Source: an uncultured Bacteroidia bacterium | GTDB lineage: Bacteria; Bacteroidota; Bacteroidia; Bacteroidales; UBA932 | Assembly (NCBI GenBank): GCA_902795785.1 | Contig: CADBMK010000015.1 | Span: forward strand, 1-14,876 | Reading direction: 5' to 3' | DNA: 14,876 nt | In this document: positions 1 to 6,428 of the stretch, in pieces | Layout: every line of letters begins with the position of its first letter | Position numbering within the stretch: the first letter of the stretch is position 1 | Program-made: the position numbers and the translations under genes | The notes under the pieces: generated by a model | Told to the model about the DNA's origin: nothing | The model's input: the letters and a program-made list of their open reading frames with translations, nothing else | Database searches by the model: none

Positions 1-57
1 GACTCGCCCAAAGAGAACCTGATTGCGTTTATCGATAATTTACCTGTTAAACCATGA
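1..57 (+). CDS. 3' end of an unidentified upstream gene (partial)
   Basis: One frame is open from the first base and ends at the TGA at 55-57, encoding an 18-residue tail that finishes LPVKP. Its stop codon overlaps the galM ATG as ATGA (54-57). That is the same 4-base overlap seen at the glycosyltransferase/YfhO junction in this window, and it is the main reason to take it as a real gene end. The fragment is too short to assign a family. Genes next to galM are often sugar kinases or sugar transporters, but nothing in these 18 residues shows that. The frame could also be open by chance, because 18 codons without a stop is unremarkable. Confidence 0.5.
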   Translation, partial: DSPKENLIAFIDNLPVKP

Positions 58-1103
58 TAACCGAAAAAGTTTGGGGCAAGGGCCCCGGCGGAAAGGAGAT
101 AAAACTCTTCAGACTTACAAATACTGACGGTAATTACGTCGAGCTGTCAAGCGTCGGCGCGGGAGTGGTGTCCATTGTGGTTCCTGACCGTGATGACAGG
201 AAGGCGGACGTCGTCCTGGGTTATCCGAAGGCGGAGAGCTATTTCTCAGACGGACCGTGCGCCGGAAAGATTCCCGGACGTTATGCCAACAGGATTGCCG
301 GAGGCCGGTTCACCCTTGACGGAAAGGAGTACACCCTCCCTGTCAACAACGGCCCCAACCACCTTCACGGCGGGCCTGAAGGCTTCCAGAATAAGGTCTG
401 GGACAGCAGGACGGACGGCAATGCCGTGGAGTTCATGTATTTCTCCGAGGACACAGAGGCAGGTTATCCGGGCAATGTCAAGGTGGTGGCGAGGTATGAG
501 TGGACAGAGGACAATGTCCTTTCCCTGACAATAACGGCCGTGACGGACAAGCCTACGGTAGTCAATTTTACCAACCATACTTACTTCAACCTTGACGGGG
601 AAGGCAGCGGAAGCATTCTTGACCATACCCTTCAGTTGAATGCGTCCGAGTATCTTCCTACTGATGAAACCCTCATCCCTCTGGGAGAATCGTCTCCGGT
701 TGCCGGCACCCCGATGGATTTTGTGAATCCAAAACGCATCGGAGCGGAGATCAAGGCCGATTTCCCCGCCCTCAGGATAGGCAAGGGCTATGACGCCTGC
801 TGGGTAATAGACGGTTACGTCTGCGGCCAGCTTCAGGAAGCGGCAATCCTTTACAGCGAGTCTTCCGGACGTGAACTCAGGGTTATCACCACGCAGCCGG
901 GCATACAGGTCTATACGGGCAACTGGCTTGAAGGCTGTCCCGAAGGAAAGGGCGGACACGTTTACAAAGACTATGACGGAGTAGCCCTCGAGTGCCAGAG
1001 ATTCCCGGACACCCCTAACAGGCCGGACTATCCTACAGCCGTCCTGAGGCCGGGTGAGGTATATGAAGAGGCAATTATTTTTGAATTTACAACACGACAG
1101 TAA
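54..1103 (+). CDS. galM: Aldose 1-epimerase (galactose mutarotase)
   Basis: This 349-residue cytoplasmic enzyme interconverts the alpha and beta anomers of galactose and related aldoses, feeding the Leloir pathway. Length is normal for the family (about 340-350). The family landmarks appear in order: GRYANRI near residues 76-81, LHGG with His105, NFTNHTYFNL with His175, the GYD motif with Asp247, and a LECQRFPDTPN stretch with Glu313. By comparison with characterised GalM proteins, His105 and His175 bind and act on the sugar, and Asp247 and Glu313 complete the active site, Glu313 being the likely base. No signal peptide is visible, so it should act in the cytoplasm. The start at 54 overlaps the preceding stop, and the next gene starts one base after this stop. 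Other galactose genes, if linked, lie upstream of the window. Hexose-6-phosphate epimerase-like relatives are possible but the motifs fit GalM. Confidence 0.93.
   Translation: MITEKVWGKGPGGKEIKLFRLTNTDGNYVELSSVGAGVVSIVVPDRDDRKADVVLGYPKAESYFSDGPCAGKIPGRYANRIAGGRFTLDGKEYTLPVNNGPNHLHGGPEGFQNKVWDSRTDGNAVEFMYFSEDTEAGYPGNVKVVARYEWTEDNVLSLTITAVTDKPTVVNFTNHTYFNLDGEGSGSILDHTLQLNASEYLPTDETLIPLGESSPVAGTPMDFVNPKRIGAEIKADFPALRIGKGYDACWVIDGYVCGQLQEAAILYSESSGRELRVITTQPGIQVYTGNWLEGCPEGKGGHVYKDYDGVALECQRFPDTPNRPDYPTAVLRPGEVYEEAIIFEFTTRQ
1076..1083 (+). promoter_or_regulatory. Possible internal -7 element upstream of thyA
   Basis: TATTTTTG matches the Bacteroides -7 consensus TAnnTTTG exactly and ends 21 bases before the thyA ATG, inside the last codons of galM. 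No convincing TTTG lies 19-21 bases upstream (the best there is GGTG or similar), so only half the promoter is present. About one to four chance matches to six fixed bases are expected per strand in a window of this size. The placement is suggestive but weak. Confidence 0.25.
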
Positions 1104-1104
1104 T

Positions 1105-1899
1105 ATGAAAGAGTATCTTGACGTATTAAGGGACATCCGTGAAAACGGAACGGTCAAAGGTGACCGTACGGGTGTCGGCATCAAGGGCGTATTCGGCCGC
1201 CAGATGAGATTCGACCTCAGTAAGGGCTTCCCTCTTCTCACCACGAAGAAGGTGCACCTCAAATCCATCATCTATGAGCTTCTCTGGTTCATTTCGGGTG
1301 ACACCAACATCAAATACCTGAAGGATCACGGAGTGAGAATCTGGGATGAGTGGGCCGACGAGAACGGAGACCTGGGCCCGGTGTACGGACACCAGTGGAG
1401 AAGCTGGCCTGCACCTGACGGACGCACCATCGACCAGCTTTCAAACGTCATCAACACCATAAAGAACAATCCTGAATCACGAAGGATGCTGGTCTGCGCC
1501 TGGAATCCGGGCGAGGTTGACAAGATGGCCCTGCCTCCTTGTCACTGCCTCTTCCAGTTCTATGTGGCAAACGGGAAACTCTCCTGCCAGCTTTATCAGC
1601 GCAGCGCGGACATGTTCCTCGGCGTGCCGTTCAATATAGCATCCTACTCTCTGCTGACGATGATGATTGCCCAGTGCTGCGGTCTTCAGCCGGGAGAGTT
1701 CGTGCACACCCTCGGAGACGCGCACATCTACCTCAACCATTTTGAGCAGGTTGACCTTCAGCTGACAAGGGAGCCGCGTGCCCTGCCTACGATGAAGATC
1801 AATCCAGACGTGAAGAGTGTATTCGATTTCAAATATGAGGATTTCGAGCTGGTGGATTACGATCCATGGCCTGTAATCAAAGCCCCTGTAGCCGTATAA
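1105..1899 (+). CDS. thyA: Thymidylate synthase ThyA
   Basis: ThyA makes dTMP from dUMP, using 5,10-methylene-tetrahydrofolate as both carbon donor and reductant and releasing dihydrofolate. From the ATG at 1105 the protein has 264 residues, the same length as E. coli ThyA, and residue numbers line up directly: Arg21 in GDRTG, Trp80 and Trp83, Arg126-Arg127 in SRR, the nucleophile Cys146 in LPPCH, and the C-terminal KAPVAV that closes the active site. The frame extends upstream to GTG 1054 and ATG 1063, but those starts would add residues the family lacks and overlap galM. The chosen ATG lies one base after the galM stop. The stop TAA shares its last base with the folA ATG, which fits translational coupling to the enzyme that recycles its product. 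The protein is cytoplasmic, complete and apparently functional. Confidence 0.98.
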   Translation: MKEYLDVLRDIRENGTVKGDRTGVGIKGVFGRQMRFDLSKGFPLLTTKKVHLKSIIYELLWFISGDTNIKYLKDHGVRIWDEWADENGDLGPVYGHQWRSWPAPDGRTIDQLSNVINTIKNNPESRRMLVCAWNPGEVDKMALPPCHCLFQFYVANGKLSCQLYQRSADMFLGVPFNIASYSLLTMMIAQCCGLQPGEFVHTLGDAHIYLNHFEQVDLQLTREPRALPTMKINPDVKSVFDFKYEDFELVDYDPWPVIKAPVAV

Positions 1900-2390
1900 T
1901 GAAGAAATGCCTGATAGTGGCCGTCTCTGAGAACCTCGCCATAGGAAGAGGCGGCACAATGCCGTGGCACATAAGCGAGGACCTGAAGTTTTTCAAGAGA
2001 ACGACGATGGGCTGCCCTGTCATAATGGGCCGCAAAACCTTCGAATCAATAGGCAGGCCGCTTCCCGGCAGGCTCAATATCGTTGTCTCCAGAACGTTCA
2101 GCGCCCCGGAAGGGGTGGTGTCGGTCCAGTCTCTCGATGAGGCGTGGAAGGTTGCAGAAAAGGCCGTCAAACCAAGTGGCAAGGCCTTTGTGATAGGTGG
2201 CGGCCAGCTTTACGCCGCTGCCATAGATTCAGTGGACAGGCTTTACATAACCCGCGTGAAGGCGGTGATACCTGATGCGGACACCTTCTTCCCTGAATTC
2301 AGGGGCAAGTGGAAAGAGTCCCACGGGAAAACGATAACGGATGAGAAGTCCGGCCTTGTGGTCCGCTTCTCTACAATGTACAGAAAGTAA
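1899..2390 (+). CDS. folA: Dihydrofolate reductase
   Basis: This 163-residue cytoplasmic enzyme uses NADPH to reduce dihydrofolate to tetrahydrofolate, restoring the cofactor that ThyA consumes. It is the usual target of trimethoprim. Visible motifs are the N-terminal strand LIVAVSENLAIG, MPWHISEDLKFFK with Trp23 and the catalytic acid Asp28 (E. coli Asp27), MGRKTFESIGRPLPGR with Arg58 (E. coli Arg57, binds the glutamate tail of folate), and the NADPH-binding run FVIGGGQLY at 98-105. The start at 1899 gives the standard N-terminus. An in-frame ATG at 1866 would add 11 residues encoded within thyA and is not needed. The junction with thyA is TAATG, a 1-base overlap, and the following symporter starts one base after the folA stop. 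A thyA-folA pair is a common and functionally sensible arrangement. Confidence 0.97.
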   Translation: MKKCLIVAVSENLAIGRGGTMPWHISEDLKFFKRTTMGCPVIMGRKTFESIGRPLPGRLNIVVSRTFSAPEGVVSVQSLDEAWKVAEKAVKPSGKAFVIGGGQLYAAAIDSVDRLYITRVKAVIPDADTFFPEFRGKWKESHGKTITDEKSGLVVRFSTMYRK

Positions 2391-2391
2391 G

Positions 2392-3762
2392 ATGGTCAAG
2401 AAAGACAGAGAGCATTTTGGAAGCAGATTTGCCGTGATTATGGCAATGGCGGGCGCCGCCATCGGCCTTGGTAACATCTGGCGCTTCCCGTATATGGTCG
2501 GCGAGCACGGCGGCTCGGCGTTCATACTGGTTTACATCATAGCAACGGCCTTCATTTCCCTCCCGATCTTCTTCTCGGAGCTTATGATCGGAAGGCGAAG
2601 CCGCGTCAGCGCCTTCGGCGCAATGTCAAAACTGGCTCCGGGCAGCAAATTCTGGAAAGCCGCGGGCTTCCTCCCTGTCCTTATTCCCGTCATCATCACT
2701 TCATATTACAGCGTGGTTGGCGGCTGGGCCCTGGAATACCTCTTCAAGAGCTGTCAGATGGTATTCGTACACAGCGAGCCGCTGGAATCCGCTGAGATTT
2801 TCAATGATTACATCTCGTCCACCTGGACGCCTTTGGTTACGGCCGGCATCTTCCTGGGACTTACCGGCATCATCATCGCCGGCGGAGTCCGTTCGGGAAT
2901 CGAGAAATTCAGCAAGTACACAATGCCGGTGCTGTTCATCCTTATCCTGGTGATTCTGGTGTATTCCTGCTGTCTTCCGGGTGCCGGTGAGGGCATAAAA
3001 TACCTTGTAAAGCCAGATTTCAGCCAGCTTACGCCCCAGACCTTTGCTTATGCCCTGGGACAGAGTTTCTATTCCATGTCTTTGGGAATGGGCGCCATAA
3101 TAACTTACGGCTCATATGTCAGCAGCAAGGAGAATGTCCTGGTTTCAGGAGTGGGCACGGCCGTATCCGACCTGATATTTGCGGTGCTTGCAGGCTTCGC
3201 CATCATGCCGGCCGTATTTGCCGCGGGTATCGAGCCTGGCGCGGGTGCGGGCCTCATCTTCAAGACTATTCCGTTTGTCTTCTCAAAGATGGCCATCCAG
3301 ATGCCTGTAGTCAGCGCTGTCATCAGCATCCTGTTCTTCCTGACGATAGTAGTGGCCGCCATTACGTCCAATATGTGTATGTACGAGGTTGTGGTTGCCT
3401 ATCTTCTGGAGAAGTTCGGCATCCGCCGCGGTCTGGGTTCCATCATTGTCTTTGTAATCTGCGGAGGCCTCGGTATCTTCAGTTCGCTTTCATTCGGCCA
3501 GCTTGCCGATGTAACCGTATTCGGAAAGAGCCTGTTCGGTTTCTTCGACTGGCTCTCATCAAATATCCTTCTCCTGTTCTCAGGCTTCCTTTCAGTAGTT
3601 TTTGCCGGCTGGGTCATGAAGGAAGAGGATCTCTGGAACGAGTTTACCAACGAAGGGGAAAAGAAAGTGAACTACAGATGGTTCCGTCCTGTGCGATTCC
3701 TTATGCGCTGGGTTGCCCCTGTTGCCGTGGTGATTATTTTCATTGCTAATTTCATCCTCTAG
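2392..3762 (+). CDS. Sodium-dependent transporter, SNF/NSS family (first of a tandem pair)
   Basis: This 456-residue inner-membrane symporter most likely uses the sodium gradient to import an amino acid or related compound. The NSS signature GLGNIWRFPY lies in the first membrane segment with Asn28 and Arg31 (LeuT Asn27 and Arg30). SYYSVVGGW in segment 3 keeps the tyrosine equivalent to LeuT Tyr108. Segment 6 reads SFYSMSLGMGA (225-235), and segment 8 reads ITSN at 324-327, keeping the Thr and Ser of sodium site 2 (LeuT Thr354/Ser355). The length suits the 11-segment bacterial type (MhsT, Tyt1). Unusually, Asn327 replaces the Ser at LeuT position 356. The start at 2392 lies one base after the folA stop; the upstream ATG at 2341 would add 17 residues encoded inside folA. 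The next gene is a diverged paralogue of the same length. The substrate cannot be named from sequence alone. Confidence 0.93.
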   Translation: MVKKDREHFGSRFAVIMAMAGAAIGLGNIWRFPYMVGEHGGSAFILVYIIATAFISLPIFFSELMIGRRSRVSAFGAMSKLAPGSKFWKAAGFLPVLIPVIITSYYSVVGGWALEYLFKSCQMVFVHSEPLESAEIFNDYISSTWTPLVTAGIFLGLTGIIIAGGVRSGIEKFSKYTMPVLFILILVILVYSCCLPGAGEGIKYLVKPDFSQLTPQTFAYALGQSFYSMSLGMGAIITYGSYVSSKENVLVSGVGTAVSDLIFAVLAGFAIMPAVFAAGIEPGAGAGLIFKTIPFVFSKMAIQMPVVSAVISILFFLTIVVAAITSNMCMYEVVVAYLLEKFGIRRGLGSIIVFVICGGLGIFSSLSFGQLADVTVFGKSLFGFFDWLSSNILLLFSGFLSVVFAGWVMKEEDLWNEFTNEGEKKVNYRWFRPVRFLMRWVAPVAVVIIFIANFIL

Positions 3763-3763
3763 C

Positions 3764-5134
3764 ATGGCGGCAAAAAGAGATAATTTCGGCAGCCACTTTG
3801 CTGCGATTATGGCAATGGCCGGATCTGCCATCGGACTTGGAAACATCTGGCGTTTCCCTTATGTGGTAGGTCAGAACGGAGGTGCTGCGTTCATCGTGGT
3901 GTACCTCTTTTCCGCAGTTTTCCTCTGCATACCGATCTTTCTCTCCGAGGCCCTGATTGGCAAGAGAACCCAACTCTCGACCTTCGGAGCCATGGAGGCC
4001 CTGGCCCCCGGCAGAAAGTGGAAATGGCTTGGATTCCTTACGGTGTTTACGCCTCTTATCATCCTTTCCTACTACAGCGTGGTGGGAGGATGGTCCCTGG
4101 AATATCTTCTGAAGGCGCTGTCCTTCTCCTTTACGAGCGCCGATGTCACGCAGGAGGGCCTTTCCGCCGATTTCAGCGGCTTTATTTCCTCTACTTGGGC
4201 ACCTCTTTTCTTCCACACGGTGTTCATGCTCATCAACGCCTTCGTACTGATGGCCGGAGTCAAGGGCGGAATTGAGAAATTTACAAAGATCACCACCCCT
4301 CTCCTGTTTGTCCTGGTGGTGGTGATAATGGCTTATTCGATGTCCCTTCCTGGGGCGGGAGCGGGCATCTCCTACCTTTTGAAGCCTGACTTTACCAAGC
4401 TGACCCCGTATTCGGTGCTTTCAGCAATGGGCCAGGCTTTCTTCTCCCTCTCCCTCGGAGTGGGCTGCATCCTGACTTATGGGTCATACCTGAAGAAAGA
4501 TTCAGACCTTCTTACGACGGGGCTTTCGACATCGTTGTTTGACCTTTGCTTTGCTCTCATAGCGGGCTTTGCGATAATGCCGGCCGTGTTCGCCGCGGGT
4601 ATCGAGCCGGGCGCCGGCCCTGGACTCATTTTCGAGACCCTTCCGTTCATCTTCTCCAAGATGGGTGCCGGAATGCCTGTTGTCAGCGGGATTATCGCTA
4701 TCATATTCTTCATCACTATCGTCTTTGCGGCCCTTACGTCAAGCATCTCCATGCTGGAGACGGGCGTAGCCTATCTGGTTGACCAGAAACATCTGGCCCG
4801 CGGCAAGGCGATAGCCATCCTTTTCACCGGATGCTGGGCCCTCGGAGTGCTCTGCTGCCTCTCGTTCGGTCCGATGGCCGACGTGAAGATTCTGGGCCTG
4901 ACGGTATTCGACCTCTGTGACAAGATGACGGCTAATTTCCTGATGACCTTCGGAAGCCTCCTCTTTACGCTGTTCGTGGGCTGGAGGATGAAGAAATCAG
5001 ACGTATACGATGAATTTACAAACGGCGGAAGCCTTCGCACCAGCGTGAAGGTCTTCGGCTTCGTTTATTTCCTTATAAAGTTCGTGGCTCCTGTGGTAAT
5101 CGGAGTTATCTTCATAACAACCCTTGTAATGTAA
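3764..5134 (+). CDS. Sodium-dependent transporter, SNF/NSS family (second of a tandem pair)
   Basis: This is a second 456-residue NSS-type sodium:amino-acid symporter, a paralogue of the preceding gene. Numbering matches LeuT at the start: GLGNIWRFP contains Asn27 and Arg30. SYYSVVGGW marks segment 3, AFFSLSLGVGC (225-235) segment 6, and ALTSSISM (323-330) segment 8 with Thr325 and Ser326 for sodium site 2. It retains Ser327 where the first copy has Asn. Both copies share GFAIMPAVFAAGIEPGAG, and an aspartate earlier in segment 7 may stand in for chloride as proposed for bacterial NSS proteins. The DNA of the two copies differs at many third positions, so the duplication is not recent. The start at 3764 is one base after the preceding TAG; the ATG at 3743 lies within the upstream gene. 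Substrate unknown; an amino acid is likely. Confidence 0.93.
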   Translation: MAAKRDNFGSHFAAIMAMAGSAIGLGNIWRFPYVVGQNGGAAFIVVYLFSAVFLCIPIFLSEALIGKRTQLSTFGAMEALAPGRKWKWLGFLTVFTPLIILSYYSVVGGWSLEYLLKALSFSFTSADVTQEGLSADFSGFISSTWAPLFFHTVFMLINAFVLMAGVKGGIEKFTKITTPLLFVLVVVIMAYSMSLPGAGAGISYLLKPDFTKLTPYSVLSAMGQAFFSLSLGVGCILTYGSYLKKDSDLLTTGLSTSLFDLCFALIAGFAIMPAVFAAGIEPGAGPGLIFETLPFIFSKMGAGMPVVSGIIAIIFFITIVFAALTSSISMLETGVAYLVDQKHLARGKAIAILFTGCWALGVLCCLSFGPMADVKILGLTVFDLCDKMTANFLMTFGSLLFTLFVGWRMKKSDVYDEFTNGGSLRTSVKVFGFVYFLIKFVAPVVIGVIFITTLVM

Positions 5135-5135
5135 G

Positions 5136-6428
5136 ATGAAGAGAGTTCTGGTGATAACATATTACTGGCCCCCTCAGGGCGGTTCCGGCGTACAGCGCTG
5201 GGTGAAGTTTGCAAAGTATCTGCCTTCCGAGGGATGGCAGCCTGTAATCTACACCCCTGAAAACCCGGAGATGAATTCCGTGGACGAAACTCTCGGCCGG
5301 GAGATTCCGCCTGAAGTGGAGGTGGTCAGGAGGCCTATTATCGAGCCTTACGGAATTTACAGGAAACTCATGGGCTCAAAGAGCACCACGGATATGAAAA
5401 CCCTTACGTCCAAGCCGGGAACACCGTCCCTGGCTCTCAGGATAAGGAGCAACTTCTTCATCCCGGACCCGAGGGTGTGGTGGGTAGGCCCTTCCGTCAG
5501 GTTCCTCAGGAAATATCTCAGGGAGCATCCAGTGGACGCCATCATTACAACAGGCCCTCCGCAGTCCATGCATCTTATCGGTCAGAAACTGTCCCGGGCC
5601 ACCGGCCTTCCGTGGATCAGCGATTTCCGTGATCCGTGGACTAAGATGTACTGGTTCAAGAATATGGGACTGGGCCGCCGGGCCGAGAAGAAACACTTTG
5701 CCCTGGAGCAGTCTGTCCTTGATGAGTCCACGGTTGTGCTTACGGTCACCCCGTCCGTTCAGGACGATATGAAGGCCCGGACATCGACGCCTGTTGCGAT
5801 GATTACCAACGGCTTCGATACCGACGACTTCAAGAATGCCACACAGAGGCCGGAAGACGGCTTCTTCAACCTGGTCCATACGGGAATCTTCCCGAGTGAC
5901 GGCAAACCTCAGGCCCTTTGGGACGCCCTTGAGAAGATGTGCCGCGAGGATGAGGAGTTCCGCGCCAAACTGCGCCTTCGTCTTGTGGGAAAGACGGACG
6001 ACGGCATAAAAGAATCCATCGCCAGGGCTGGCCTTGGTGAAAACGTGGTGGACCTCGGCTACAGGGATCACGGCGTGGCCGTTGGGGAACAGATGGCGGC
6101 GTCGGTGCTTCTGCTGCCACTCAGGAACGACCCTGACTATAAGGCCATCCTTCCGGGAAAGGTTTTTGAATACCTTGCTGCAAGAAGGCCGGTGATAGGA
6201 TTCGGCCAGAGTGACGGAGCCATGGCAAAGGTGCTTTCAGATGCCGGTGCGGGAAAGGTCTATGAGTTCTCCGATACGGAAGGCATAGAATCTGCGCTCA
6301 GGCAGGCCTGGGAACGCTTCAAGACAGAAGGAAACGTCCATACGGACGGCAATATAGAACAATATTCGAGAAAGGCCCTGACAAAAACCCTTGCCGCCCT
6401 TCTCAACTCAATTACAGAAAACAAATGA
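5136..6428 (+). CDS. Glycosyltransferase, GT4 family
   Basis: This 430-residue protein looks like a retaining, GT-B-fold glycosyltransferase that moves a sugar from a nucleotide donor to a lipid or glycan acceptor on the cytoplasmic side. The N-terminus MKRVLVITYYWPPQGGSGVQRW, taken in pieces, has a first Rossmann strand followed by the PP-GGSGV acceptor-side loop (residues 12-19) typical of GT4 proteins. The C-terminal donor domain includes PGKVFEYLAARRPVIGFG with Glu345. The first Glu of the classic EX7E motif is absent (Ala337 is at that spacing), as in several GT4 subfamilies. No signal peptide or membrane segment is obvious, so peripheral attachment to the inner membrane is likely. The start is one base after the preceding stop. 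The stop overlaps the YfhO-family gene as ATGA, arguing that the two products work together. Sugar and acceptor are not predictable here. Confidence 0.87.
   Translation: MKRVLVITYYWPPQGGSGVQRWVKFAKYLPSEGWQPVIYTPENPEMNSVDETLGREIPPEVEVVRRPIIEPYGIYRKLMGSKSTTDMKTLTSKPGTPSLALRIRSNFFIPDPRVWWVGPSVRFLRKYLREHPVDAIITTGPPQSMHLIGQKLSRATGLPWISDFRDPWTKMYWFKNMGLGRRAEKKHFALEQSVLDESTVVLTVTPSVQDDMKARTSTPVAMITNGFDTDDFKNATQRPEDGFFNLVHTGIFPSDGKPQALWDALEKMCREDEEFRAKLRLRLVGKTDDGIKESIARAGLGENVVDLGYRDHGVAVGEQMAASVLLLPLRNDPDYKAILPGKVFEYLAARRPVIGFGQSDGAMAKVLSDAGAGKVYEFSDTEGIESALRQAWERFKTEGNVHTDGNIEQYSRKALTKTLAALLNSITENK

Noticed and set aside
246..1271. 341-codon open frame on the - strand opposite galM and the start of thyA
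   Set aside because: It lies opposite two well-supported genes, resembles no family I know, and has a low-complexity, Arg/Val-rich composition expected from reading the complement of a GC-biased coding strand.
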